Positions 13,330 through 25,286 of a stretch of DNA of 64,000 bases are shown piece by piece. The stretch covers positions 310,001 to 374,000 of the forward strand of contig JAODTK010005923.1 in NCBI GenBank assembly GCA_026419785.1, in the 5' to 3' direction. Numbering within the stretch: the stretch's first letter is position 1; every line of letters starts with the position of its first letter. Source of the stretch: Sclerodactyla briareus. Its lineage: Eukaryota > Echinodermata > Holothuroidea > Dendrochirotida > Sclerodactylidae. Below the pieces are notes generated by a model. It did not search any database and was not told the origin of the DNA. It saw only the letters and a list, made by a program, of their open reading frames with translations. The translations under genes were made by a program, and so were the position numbers.

Positions 13330-13960
13330 GAAAACACGGGCAGGCAATCACTCCCAGGTCTCGCCTGGCTGCGTGATCAGCGGGACTCCTAAGTTCACCA
13401 TGCAAACAAAAATTACGAGGCATTCCATGTGTCGTTCAGTGATTTGGTATTAGCATTTAACGAAAACATCCTATAAACAGTGACAATCTCAAATTCATAA
13501 GCACTGATTATTGACTATGTCCTCCCAAGGAGTATAAGTTTTGTGGAAATGTTACTGAAATTACTTAAATTATGCAAATTGACCCATTTCTCACTGCAAT
13601 ATCTCAGGACTCATATCTACGAGTTTCATTAGAATCTGGCAGACTTTGGAATGCATCAATTATGCAAATTGGACACTTGAATGACCTTCAGTGACCCTGA
13701 TTCCATGATAAAACACGTTGGAACTGAGGTTCACCATACGCACCAGTTTCATTAAAAATCCACGCACTTCAAGAGTTCGCATAATTTATGTAAATTAGGT
13801 ACGTTGGAATGATCCCTTCCCCCCATTCTTTGTAAAACAAATTGGGACTAAAAGTAGACCCTATCCACCCAGTTCCATGAAAGCTGAGAACTTTGAAATT
13901 CTGCATAATTAATGCGAATTAGGTGCTTCATTATCAATATTTCATGCTGAGAATAGAATC
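13330..13960. repeat. Interspersed repeat with ATGCAAAT octamers, copy 2
   Basis: Second copy of the family at 7030-7770. It contains several ~110-120 bp sub-units ending in TTATGCAAATTGACC- or TTATGTAAATTAGGT-type motifs. Exact ATGCAAAT octamers are at 13,572-13,579 and 13,662-13,669, with decayed versions near 13,790 and 13,915. Confidence 0.6.
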
Positions 13961-14107
13961 AATTTATCTACCTTAGATCCGCATCTATGTGCCACCAAAA
14001 TAGCACTATGTTCATCCGTAATCTCCTAACAAGCCTAGAACATGAATTACATCAAATAGGCCGAATACCTTACTTCTGTATTCTCCTTCAATTCCCTGAC
14101 ATGAATC

Positions 14108-14443
14108 TATGGCTGATTTGCTAATTATATCAAGGTTAGGATTCAGTCATAGTCTTGTCCGAGGCAGTGCCTCTCACACGACTAGCGACTAAATGCCCTG
14201 TTTCCCAGAACCTGATAAAGACCGTCCACACCCCACATTATGTGTGCTCAGGCCTTACTACACCTTGAAAGCCAAATGCAGTACGTCTTTACCACGCCGG
14301 TACCCATTTATTGGATGAAATGAAAACATTCCAGGATACATACCTGTTAACGTATGATGTTAAGGTTAAAGAACAATAGGTTTCAGTTAGCTACAATCTA
14401 TTGATCTTAAGTCTGAGCGCTACCAACCGAGCTAATCCTCATC
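14108..14443 (-). mobile_element. tRNA-derived SINE, family A, copy 4
   Basis: Minus-strand head at about 14,443-14,370 reads TTAGCTCGGTTGGTAGCGCT, a good A-box match, followed by a decayed B box. The body matches copy 2 closely. Both share a 3' stretch that on the plus strand reads GCTGAT(G/T)TGCTAATT. Confidence 0.8.
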
Positions 14444-14459
14444 TTAAATGATGATGAAT

Positions 14460-16546
14460 ATAGTACCATAGATGAGTAATTAGGACTCTGATGATGCCAG
14501 ATAGGACAAAACCAGGGACCTATTATCTTCAAACCTTCTACAAAGAACTGTATTATTTTACTTGGCAGTTACAAATACAAATGAAGTTTTAAAATAACTA
14601 GAAAAAAGTGGCTCATGAGAAGCACCTACGATGACTCACCAGCTGAAGTCCCCCCTTTAGTTCTGCATGATGTCATCCATGGACTCACAGGTGGAAATAC
14701 AGTTGGATAAGTAGAGGTGAACAAACTCCTGGGGTAAATCAAACAGCCGTGAGGAAATATAGAATGGGCATTAAATGATGCCTGCAGAATCAATGAGGGA
14801 GGAGGTTTATACATTATAGCAAGAAACGTGAATGTGAATGAATACTTTACAAACCAAAATTTAACTCGTGCATTCTTGTTACAGAAGATATGTATTGGAT
14901 TGTGGCACTCTTTGTATCATATCACTTAATTATGCTTTTAGGTTTCACTCAGATATGTAATTAGACCAAGTCAATTTACAACCTAGCACCTACAGTAGTC
15001 TTATTGATGGTGGTTGCACCGGTTAGCTGAGCTGGAAATGCATGGTGTAAAATAAATACTGTGAATAAATAAATAGACTCATGTCCAAGTCGCTTGCGAT
15101 TGTTTCGGACGCGCCTCTAAGCCCAGCTCAAGGCTTGCTACTCCACTGTGCTACAAACATAGGAGTGATAGACAATCTGTGATTGAGGTCTATCAAATGG
15201 GACTTGTTGCACTCTCCTAGATCAGGTCATGAATATGATGATGAGTTACATATGAGGTCAGGGCCAATGCAAATGCACCATAGTGTGGCTTTACCCCAGC
15301 ACGGTCAAGACGATGGCCAGATTCAATGGAATAATCCCCAGTTCTGTGTTGTTCAGTGTGTATGTGGTTTGTTTGTAACGAATGCGGAGTTGCCATCAGG
15401 CATTGTTTAAGTCAGAATATTAAGCAGATGGTAGCAGATTGTATCCAAGTATTTGTTGGTAACCAACATATATGTTCATATAATTTGAAAAACGGTGAGG
15501 TGCAAAACATGGTGGCAATCTTGGGGGAATACATACAGAGAGGCGGGAAGGTTGGAAACTGGAAGTGTGAGAAAATGCCCATGACTACACCGGGATTTTC
15601 AAACGGTGCGCCTCTTGCATTAACGTGGAAGTGCCCTACCAAGTGAGCTGTGAAACCAAATGGTGGCCTCTAGAAACAAAGGAACATGCAGCTTTCCAAC
15701 AGGAATCCCAGCATCTACTTAAACAATGCATGCTAGTTAGAACTATTGGTTGATGCATTCATCGACAACGAAATGAAATTGATAACATTCCGGGTGAGAA
15801 AACGCTGGTACCCACTACAAGGAGAAGCAAGCTCCTAATTGTGAAAAAAAAGTAAATTGAGAGTGAGGTGGAGTACCATGTGAGTATATATGCTGATCCC
15901 CGGTGAAAGGGTATTTCTGTTCCTCTGGTTTTGAGACCACCAGTTGGCTATACAGCTCCAATTGGTAGGGCCGCACATATCCTGTGTGTTGAACAGTTAT
16001 CATGTATAGGAGGAGCATAACTGGCACCCCCACACACATAAACACACAGAAGGGCGTGTAGGGATTCCTTCTGTCCCAGACCTGTGGTACTTCTATTTAT
16101 TACATTATGACAGTGAACCCCAGACAAAACCTCTCACACTGAGTGTACCGATAAGGAACAAGTCAGCTATTGCCAGAAAAATTAATTTGTGAATAAGGGG
16201 GGGGACCTCAGGATTCCCTATGGACAACAAGTCAAGTGTAAGAAATGTACTTTTGACAGCCGCATGTAAACAAGGTGAACTATGGAGGGAGAATAGAAAG
16301 AATCTCATGATGTGTAAGCTCGACTCTTTCAAAGTTAGTCCAGACATTATAGTAGTAGTTATATGCTCTATAGTAGTAGTAGTTGGCTACAGTATGGCGG
16401 CATGGGATGGTTAAAGCAGTTACAACATCCACCAGAGTTTGCACGACATGAGAGGAAGTCTGGTAGGGCATTGGGGAAGTCTTGCCCACGGTTGACGACG
16501 TTGGATGTGAATCGAGGATGAGCAAGGAACTTACCCGGGTTCTCAA
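14460..16546. other. Unassigned; open but unrecognised stretch at 15,180-15,650
   Basis: Two plus-strand frames overlap end to end (15,183-15,410, then 15,356-15,646) and could be one frameshifted open region of about 150 codons with scattered Cys and His. I recognise no domain and see no clear splice pair. The rest shows nothing. Confidence 0.3.
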
Positions 16547-18316
16547 TAAGGATGGTCAATTCACCATCTTCACGCAAATTTGGCAAATTCCATTAATCCA
16601 CGCATAGTGACGGATGAGGCCAAGCCGAGGGCCACACACGGAATCTTACATTCCTCTTTGTTGGGCAAGCAAACAGGATTTTTTTAATTTGTCTTTATAC
16701 TTGAGAAAGATTTTGTGGTTGGTTTCCACCTTGTAGTTTTAGTTTTATCTTCGACGCTTATACAGCACATTTTGTAAGTTCATAACGTTTTACAACACAA
16801 TTACATGCATTTTCCACACAGAAGGTACTTTGTGTTCTTGCCAATCTGCTTGTGTTTGTATTTATGTTTTCTACATTCAATTGCCTATAATGTTTGTAAG
16901 TCATATATCTTATGCAAGCATGTAAGTTCAATTCTGGATGTAATATTCATTTCTAAAGTTGAAACTATTTCGTCTTCTGTTATCTTGTCACATAAATGCA
17001 GCTGTACTGCTCCATGAGAGGCTTTCAAGTTCGTGCCTTCCCGTGATGCCATAGATTCCACAAATTTATAAAAAAAAAGTATAGGAAATATCTAAAATTC
17101 TCTCAGGCAACTGCCAGAACCTCCAAATTTAGGGTGTGCATTTGGATCTGTCCCCTTTCACCTTGCTAGTTTGGAGCAAAATCTGGTACATAGAAAATGC
17201 TTGTATTTCTTTCACGAAGAGTTCCCAATAGCAGAGTCATCCCTCATTCGTTAGTAAAAATGCTGCCATTTTCCCAAATTGAAATATGCAAATTAATCTA
17301 TGGCAAGTTTAGGATATAGTTGGTTACACAGAACAAGCTGCTGAAACGAGTGCTAACAGCTTTCGACACCAATTGAACACATCAACATCTCAAACAAAGT
17401 CTTCTATCCAGGGTTCAAATCCCCCCCCCCCCCCAGAACATAATCCTGGATATTGTTCTTTCCAAGTTTTCAAGTTCTCCCTTACTGAGACATTTCAATG
17501 CACCTTGAAGGGTCTCCCCTGATTTCCAGACACACCAGTATAAGCTGGAGCGGTTGGTCGGGCAAGGATACTGCATTTTGAGGAGCTCCGTCGGCCATAA
17601 CTTACCGTTGTGAGTTTGTGGACGACCCATGAGCGGGATGCATGTCCTGTTGACCAGGACACTGAAAGATCTGTGATTGGTTAGACTGCATCTAGCTTCA
17701 GTAGTATCTCTATTGCTGGTATGGGTTATTCTCCACCAGACCTGGGAAAATGGGTGAAAGGAAGGGAATGACACTAGATGTATGCAGGCAGTTGAACTGC
17801 GGCGTGTGTATCCCAGCTTTCCTTTAAAGAAGAGTTCGTGGGAATTGAATATGACAAGGTAAATTAAAAAAAACATGGAATAAATTATCGGGAAATTCGA
17901 CCTCTGTGGGCCTTGATGATGGGTTGTTGTTCGGACTAAAAAAAAAAGGTCCACCATATACCAAGTTCAATTTTCAAACTTTCTGTAGAGAGTCAAAAAA
18001 GCGAGAAGAACCTTTGACCTCCAGTGAACTTTGAATTTTTTTGGGGATCCGAATCGGGAACCAACTTGGTCCCCACGCACAGGCAAGTTTTGTTGTGAAT
18101 CAGAATTAACTCGAGAATGTTGCGTGATCGGGTGGGATGAAATTGAGGGCAGCAGGATGCGAAGAATACCCACTTCAAATTCCACAGAGATTTTACTACA
18201 TGGCAGACATTGCGTGTACCAATACTGCTAGGTGGCAATGGGATCGACTTCTCGATACACAACAGAAAAAGCAGGGCAGAAGTGGGAAGGGGATGGGAAC
18301 ATCATTATTGTATTAC
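16547..18316. repeat. Large tandem duplication, copy 1 (unit about 1.77 kb)
   Basis: Aligns along its whole length with 18,317-20,030. Shared landmarks in order: CTTCACGCAAATTTG, GGATTTTTTTAATTTGTCTT, CTTATGCAAGCATGTAA, GTCACATAAATGCAGCTGTA, a poly-C run, GTAGTATCTCTATTGCTGGT and CTACATGGCAGA. Differences are dominated by one-base indels. The 180-codon minus-strand open frame at 17,415-17,957 is broken in copy 2, so I do not call a gene. It contains a splice-like island (CTTTCAG ... GGTAAGT). Confidence 0.9.
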
Positions 18317-20030
18317 AATTAGGATGTCACTCACCCTCTTCACGCAAATTTGACATTCCATTATTCCATTCAGTGGACGGATGAGGCCACCAGGGCACAC
18401 ACGACATCGTTATCCTTCCTCCTTTGTTGGCAAGCACTAGGATTTTTTTAATTTGTCTTATACTTGATAAATATTCTTGTGTTGGTTTCCACCTTGTCTA
18501 TTTAGTTTATCCTTCGACGTATACAGCACATTTTTGTAATTTCATACGTTTTACACACAATTTTACATGCATTTTACACCCATGGGGCTTGTGTCTCTTG
18601 CCATTCTCTTTGTGTTTGTTTTCATGTTTTCTACATTTTCAATTGCATATTTTGGTAAGGTCTTATATATCTTATGCAAGCATGTAATTCCAATCCTGAT
18701 TAATTTCCTTTCTAAAGTGAAATAACCTATTTCTGTCTTCTGTTATCTTGTCACATAAATGCAGCTGTACTGCTCCATGAGCGCTTCAGTTGTTCCTCCC
18801 GTGATGCCATAGATTCCCCAAATTTATAAAAAACAAGTATATGGAAATATCTCAATCTCTCAGGCAACTGCCTACCTCCAAATTTAGGGTGTGCAATTTT
18901 GGATATTCCCCTTTTCCACCTGTGCTAGTTTTGGAGCAAATCTGTTACATGAAAATGCTTGTTATTTCTTTCACGAAGAGGGTTTCCCATACAGATCATC
19001 CCCTCATCGTTATAAACTGCTGCCATTTTCCCAATTGAAATATGCAAAATCATCTATGGGAAGTTTTTTAGGATATATTTTGGTTCCCAACAAGCTCCTG
19101 AACAAGGTGCTAACACCGCTTCGACCCATTTGAACACATCAACATTCAAACAAAGTCTTCTATCCAGTGTTCAAATCCCCCCCCCACCCCCAGAAATAAT
19201 CCTGGATCATTTGTTCTCCAAGTTTTCAGTTATCCCTTATGAGAACATGTCAATGGCACCTTGACGGTTTCTCCCCTGATTTCCAGACATACCAGTAAAT
19301 CTTGGATCCGTGTCTGGCAAGGATACGCCATTTCGAGGAGCTCCTCAGGCCATACCTTACTTGTGGTCTGTTGACACCCATGTAGTGTAATGAATGTCCA
19401 GGTTGACAGGACACTGACGTATTCTGTGATTCTGGTTAACTGCATCAGCTGCAGTAGTATCTCTATTGCTGGTATTGGTTATTCTCCACCAACCTGGGAC
19501 TGGGTGTCAAGGAAGGGAAAATGAACTAGAGTAGGCAGGCAGTGAAACTGCTGGCGTGTGTATCCCAGCTTTCTCTTTAAATAAAGAGTTTCGTGAATCT
19601 GACAAGTTAAAAAAACATGGAATAATTATCGAAATTCGACTCTTGTGGCCTGAATGATTGTGTTGTTCATACTAACTAAAGTCCACATATACCAATTCAA
19701 ATTTCAAATCTGTAGAGATCAAAAAGTCCGCGAAGACCTTGACCTCCAGTGAACTTTGATGTTTTTTGGGACCGACTCGGGAACCACTTGTCCCCGACGC
19801 CCACAAGTTTTGTGTGAATCAGAATAACTCTTATTTTTGCGTGAATCGGTGAAATTGAGGGCAGCATGGCATGCATTAATACCCACTTTCAAATTCAACC
19901 GAGAGTTTAACTACATGGCAGAATGTGTACCAAACTGCCTAGCTGGCATGTGATCGACTCTCTATACACACACAGGAAAAGCTGGGCAGAAAGTGGCAGG
20001 GGGGATGGCACACATTGTATACAATTGTGC
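18317..20030. repeat. Large tandem duplication, copy 2
   Basis: Second copy of the unit at 16,547. Homology runs from AGGATGTCACTCACC- at the junction to ACACATTGTATACAATTG near 20,025, after which the sequences part. It is slightly shorter because of many small deletions. Confidence 0.9.
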
Positions 20031-20509
20031 CTAGGCCAATGGAACCAGTGGCAAATAAGGTGGGGGAAGGCCCCCTGCCACCCATTAGGCCCGCCCGCAG
20101 CCCACAACTCATTGTACTTGTTGACTCAGATGTGGGGATACTCAACTGGTATATCATACGTCTGCAATGGTAGCCCAGTAATGGTCCAGCCAGGCTTCCC
20201 TGACGTCATCTGTTACGGCAGACTGTGCCTGGCCTATCTGGAAGCAACTCCTTTTCTATCCCTGGGGTCTCTTTTGTTCCCATATAAGATTGTTTCACAC
20301 GTTATTAGCACACAACTGTCACATTTCCATTCATTGGTCCTGTAGTGGTAGTTTGAAGCATAGGGCATATCATGGTTGGGTTCTCAAGCTGATTTATTGC
20401 CAGTTTTGCGATCAATGTTTATTTCTGTTTATTAACCCCTGTCCACTCTGCCACACCGTACCCTTTCCCCCTCTAATGCCTTTAGTAAGTAATGTAATTG
20501 AACATAATG
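20031..20509. other. No gene recognised
   Basis: Spacer between the large duplication and the satellite-related array. A plus-strand open frame to 20,345 starts inside the duplication and has no recognisable content. Confidence 0.4.
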
Positions 20510-21545
20510 GTATCGCTCACAGGTATTCACACCTGCGAGTGAAGCAAGCGATACAACGGTTTCTAGCGTCCCGCTTGATGTAATGTTACCTATTCATTTG
20601 CTATAAGACCATCCCTGACTTCATCAGGAGAGACACAGAATGTCTCCAGGGTCGGATATGGATCTTGCGACAGACACATAATACTGCTAATGGTAAAAAG
20701 CAAATACCCACGCGTACATCTATACATACACACACTCAAGGTGATTTCAAGTTACACCCAGAATCGAGACAATGAAGGGTCGGACTATATAGTACACCAG
20801 CTTGGAGTCCCTATCATGTGATTTGGCCTCACCTAGGCTGGGATTGAACCCTATATGGTACATAAACTTGGGGTCCTCTATCACATGATTTGCTTCACCT
20901 TCACCGCGAGGGAGCAAGCGATACACGCGGTTTACTAGCGTCCCGCTTGATTTTGTATGTTGACCTATTTCATTTCTATAAGACCATCACTGAACTTCAG
21001 TCAGGAGAGACACAGAATGTCTTCCCAGGTTCTGAATATGGATCTTGCGACAGACCAAATCTTCTCATGGTAAAAAGCAATATCACACACGTGTACATCT
21101 ATACATACACACACAGCCAAGTGATTTCAGTTACACCCAGAAATCGAGACAATGAAGGGGGTCGGACCTATTAGTACACTAAGAAACCAGCTTTGAGTCC
21201 TCTATCATGTGCTTTTGCTCACATTATCTGGGACTAACCCTATATGGTACATAAACTTGAGGTCCTCTTCACATTCTTTGCTCACCTTACCGCGAGTGAG
21301 CAGCGATCAAGCGGTTTACTAGCATCCCGCTTGATGTAATGTTGACCTATTTCATTTCATAAGACCATCACTGAACTTCATTCAGGAGAGACCAAAGAAT
21401 GGTCCTCTCCAGGTTTCTGATAGGATCTTGCGACAGACACATAATACTGCTAATGGTAAAAAGCAATACACCACACGCGTACATCTAAACAGACACACAC
21501 ATTCCAGGTGATTTCAAAGTTACACCTGAACGAGACAATTAGTGG
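20510..21545. repeat. Composite tandem repeat, about 385-bp unit, nearly three copies
   Basis: Copies begin near 20,510, 20,891 and 21,276. Each has a GCGAGTGAGCAAGCGATAC- block, CTAGCGTCCCGCTTGAT, TATAAGACCATCACTGA, GGATCTTGCGACAGAC, a CACACACAC stretch and CGAGACAATGAAGGG. The first two also end in two satellite-type units (GTACACCAGCTTGGAGTCC and GGTACATAAACTTGGGGTCC). Thus each period joins about 250 bp of unrelated sequence to the neighbouring 64-bp satellite. Confidence 0.85.
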
Positions 21546-21654
21546 GCTCCCATGTTCAAATAGATCCCACCCATATCAACGAGCTCAGTCAACAGGTCAT
21601 TAATGGTAAATTTGGTCAGGAAAAAGTAGATTGTATCTGATAATCACTGTTATG

Positions 21655-23123
21655 TGAGCTGGGGACCTGCTTATCTACATGAATTTACTCACCTTAGGCG
21701 GAGTCAGGCCTTATATGTACACCAGCTTGGAGTCCTCTGTCATGTGATTGCTCACCTTAGCTGGGGTCAGAACTATATGGCACAACCAGCTTGTGTCCTC
21801 TGTCATGTGATTTGCTCACCTTAGCTTGAGTCATAACTAGATGGCACACCAGCGTGGAGTCCCTATCAGGTGATTTGCTCACCTTAGCTGGAGTCTATAT
21901 GATACACAAAAAAAGGCATCTTTGGGTCCTCTATCCTGTTATTTGCTCACCTTTAGCTGGGATCGAACCCATATGGTACATAACTTGGGGTCCTCTATCA
22001 CATTATTTACTCACCTTAGCTGGGGTGAGACCTATATGGTACACCACCCTTGCCCTTCCTATCATGTGGTTGCTCACCTTAGCTGGGGTCAACCTATATG
22101 GTACACCACTTGGGGTCCTCTATCAGGGAGTTTTGCTCACCGTAGCTGGGTCAGACCTCTATGTACACCAGCTTGGAGTCCCTCTATCATGTGATTTGCT
22201 CCCTTAGCTGGGGTCAGACCTATATGGTACACCAGTTTGGGGTCCTCTATCATTTGGATTTGCTCACCTTAGGCTGGGCTCGAACCCAATATGGTACCTA
22301 AGATTGGGGTCCTCTATCACATTAGTTACCACCGAGCTGGGGTGAGACTCTCTATGTTACACAGCCTTGCCTTCCTATCATGTGATTTCTCACCTTATCT
22401 GGGGTCAGACGATATGGTACACCAGCTGGTGTCCTCATCATGTGATTTGCTCACCCTTAGCTGGGGTCCAGACCTATATGTGTTACACAGCTTCGAGTCC
22501 CTTCTATCATGTGATTTGCTCACCTTAGCTGGGGTCGACGTATGGTACACCAGCTTGGGGTCCTCTATCATATGTTTGCTCCCTTAGCTGGGGTCAGACC
22601 TATATGGTACACCAGCTTTGGGTCCTCTTATCATGTGATTTGCTCACCTTAGCTGGAGTCGACCTAAATATGGTTTTTAAACACAGTCTGAGGTCCTCTA
22701 TCATGTGATTTGCTCACCTTAGCTGGAGTCAGACTATAATGGACACCAGCTTGTGTTCCTCTACATGTGATTTGGCTCACCTTAGCTATCAGACCTATAT
22801 GGTAACACCAGCTTTTGTCCCTCTATCATTGATTTGCTCACCTTAGCTGGGGTCAGACCTATTGGTACACCAGCTTGGGGTCCCTCTATCTGTGATTTGC
22901 TCATCTTAGCTGGAGTCAGACCTATATGGTACACAAGCTTGGGGTCCTCTATCATGTGATTTTGCTCACCTTTCTGGGGTCAGACCAATGGTACCCACTT
23001 GGGGTCCTCTATCATGTGATTTGCTCACCTTATCTGGGGTCAGACTATATGGTACAACCAGCTTGTGGTCCTCTACATACCTAGATTTGCTCACCTTAGC
23101 TGGGTCAGACCTATGGTATCCAG
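21655..23123. repeat. 64-bp satellite array, block 1
   Basis: Head-to-tail units of about 64 bp built from GGTACACCAGCTTGGGGTCC, TCTATCATGTGATTTGCTCA and CCTTAGCTGGGGTCAGACC. Variant units recur in fixed order: one with GGATCGAACCC and GGTACATAAGC, one with CACATTATTTACTC and GGGTGAGACC, one with CCTTGCCTTCC. Open frames here are by-products of the near-64 period and indels. Confidence 0.95.
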
Positions 23124-23615
23124 GTCTCATCATAAGAATGGGTAGAGTGGTATCAGTGACAATTTGACAAGAAAAGTTTCCGGTTCGAATTCCATCAGGC
23201 ACCCAGACGATTTTCTAGGTGGCTGTACTTGCAGTGCGACGGGCGAGTCTTGGACTTCATTCATTGTTCCGCTATGAGGCAGTGGATCTCTGGGTTTACT
23301 GGGATTTGTTACAGATATTTGCCATAAGTCTAGTCTGTCGATGTGAGCCGTCATGTTGAACTTGACTCCTGCTTCTCCAGGTTGCCAGAAAGTGGTCGGG
23401 TCCGGAGTTCACTGATAGTTCCTTTCGGATGGGTGCGTAAATGTTGTCCCTGGAGTCAGGTTTTGGATTGGTTTTACATCCCTGCTCGTTATCATCTGCT
23501 CACTAGTCGAGAAGAAGAAGGCGAGCTATCGCCATGCTCATCCACGAACAATACACCCAGGGTCACCAGATGAGCCGGAATTGCTTCCTGAAATCAAATA
23601 AATAAACATCAAAAC
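23124..23615 (+). mobile_element. SINE-like insert in satellite, family S, copy 1
   Basis: About 490 bp unrelated to the satellite. A B-box-like GGTTCGAATTCC lies near 23,181. The 3' end is A-rich (AAATCAAATAAATAAACATC). The insertion falls in the middle of a unit: left flank ends GGTATCCAG, right flank resumes ACCACTTGGGG. It aligns over its length with the inserts at 24,805 and 27,365. Confidence 0.7.
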
Positions 23616-24804
23616 AACCACTTGGGGTCCTCTATCATTATGATTTGCTCACCTTAGCTTGGCTGAACCCTATATGGTACATACGCTTGGGGTCCTCTTT
23701 CACATGATATACTCCTTAGCTGGGGTAAGACCTATAGGTACCAGCTTGGATCCTCTATCATATGATTTGCTCACCTATCTGGATCGAACCTATATGGTAG
23801 CATACGCTTGGGGTCCTCGTTCACAGATAACTCACTTTAAGCTGGGGTAAGACCTATATGGTACACCAGCCTTGAGTCCTCTTATCAGGTGATTTGCTCA
23901 CCTTAGCTGGAGTCTATATGATCCACCCGCTTGGGGTCCTCTATCATGTGATTTGCTCACCTTACTGGGATCGAACCCAATATGGTACATAAGCTTGGGG
24001 TTCATCTATCACTTATTTTACTCACCTAGCTGGGGTGAGACCTATATGGTAGCACCAGCCTTCCTTCCTATCCTGTGATTTTGCTCACCTAGCTGGGGTC
24101 AGACCTATATGGCACACCAAGCTTGGGGTCCTCTCTCATGTGATTTGCTCACCTATCTGGGGCAGACCATATGGTACACCTCTTGGAGTCCTCTATCAGT
24201 GATTTTGCTCACCCTTAGCTGGGGTCAGACCTATATGGGTACACATTGGGTCTCATCATGTGATTTGCTCACCTTAGGCTGGGGTCAACCTATATGGTAC
24301 ATCAGCTTGGGGTCCTCTTATCATGTGATTTGCTCACCTTAGCTGGAGTCAGCCCTATATGGTACCCCAGCTTGAGTCTCGATCATGTGATTTGCTCACC
24401 TTAGCTGGGAGTCCGACCTACATGGTAACACCACTTGTTTCCTCTATCATGTGATTTGCTCACCTTATCTGGAGCAGACCTATATGGTCCACCAGCTTGT
24501 GTCCTCTATCATGTTATTTGCTTCACCTAGCTGGGTCATACTATGGTACACCAGCTTGGGCCTCTATCATGTGTTTTCTCACCTTAGCTGGGGTCAGACT
24601 ATATGGTACACCAGCTTGGGGGCCTCTATCATGTGGTTGCTCACCTTTAGCTTGGGGTCAACCTATATGGACACCAGCTTGGGGTCTCTATCATGTGATT
24701 TGCTCACCTTACTGGATTCATACCTATATGGTACACCACTTGGGGTCCTCTCTCATGTGAATTTTTGCCTCCCCTTAGCTTGGGTAAACCTATATGGTAT
24801 ACCA
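23616..24804. repeat. 64-bp satellite array, block 2
   Basis: About 18 units. The order of variant units just after the preceding insert (GAACCCTATATGG / TACGCTTGGGG / TTTCACATGA / GGGGTAAGACC) repeats after the inserts ending at 25,286 and 27,980. Confidence 0.95.
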
Positions 24805-25286
24805 GGGTCTCGCATAAGAATGGGTAGAGTGTATCAGTGACAAGTCAAGAAATTATTCCGGGTTCGAATTCAGCAGGACCAACAATTTTTCTAGGTGGCT
24901 GTACTTGTCATTTGCGACGGGCGAGGTCTTGGACTTCATTTCAGGTTCCCTAGATGCCGGGATTCTCTGGGGTACTGGTCTTGTTAAAGTCTATTTGCCA
25001 TAAGTCTAGTCTGTCGGCTGTGAGCAGTCATGTTGCACTTGAACTCCTGCTTCTCAGTTCCAAGAAGTTGTCGGGTCCTGGAATTTTCACTGATAGTCCT
25101 TTCGGATGGGGGCGTAAACTGTTGTCCCGGTAGCAGGTTGGATTGGTTACACCCTGCCTCCGTTATCATGCTGAGCACTAGTCGAGAAGAGAAGCCAAGT
25201 TATCACCAATGCTCATCCACATCATACAACCAGGGTAACAAGATGAGCGAATTGGCTTCCTGAAATCAAATCAAATCAATCAAAAC
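24805..25286 (+). mobile_element. SINE-like insert in satellite, family S, copy 2
   Basis: Same element as at 23,124: shared CATAAGAATGGGTAGAGTG head, GGGTTCGAATTC B-box-like site near 24,860, CTAGGTGGCTGTACTTG, GTCTAGTCTGTCG and an A-rich TCAAATCAAATCAATCAAAAC tail. Flanks are again mid-unit: TATGGTATACCAG before, ACACCAGCTGGGGG after. Confidence 0.7.

Noticed and set aside
15183-15646. Two overlapping plus-strand frames that could be one frameshifted gene
   Set aside because: No recognisable motif, no repeat of the pattern elsewhere and no splice pair; noted only in the regional entry.
17415-17957. A 180-codon minus-strand open frame
   Set aside because: The duplicated copy at 19.2-19.7 kb breaks it repeatedly and no domain is recognisable. 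Local splice-like signals are not enough for a gene call.
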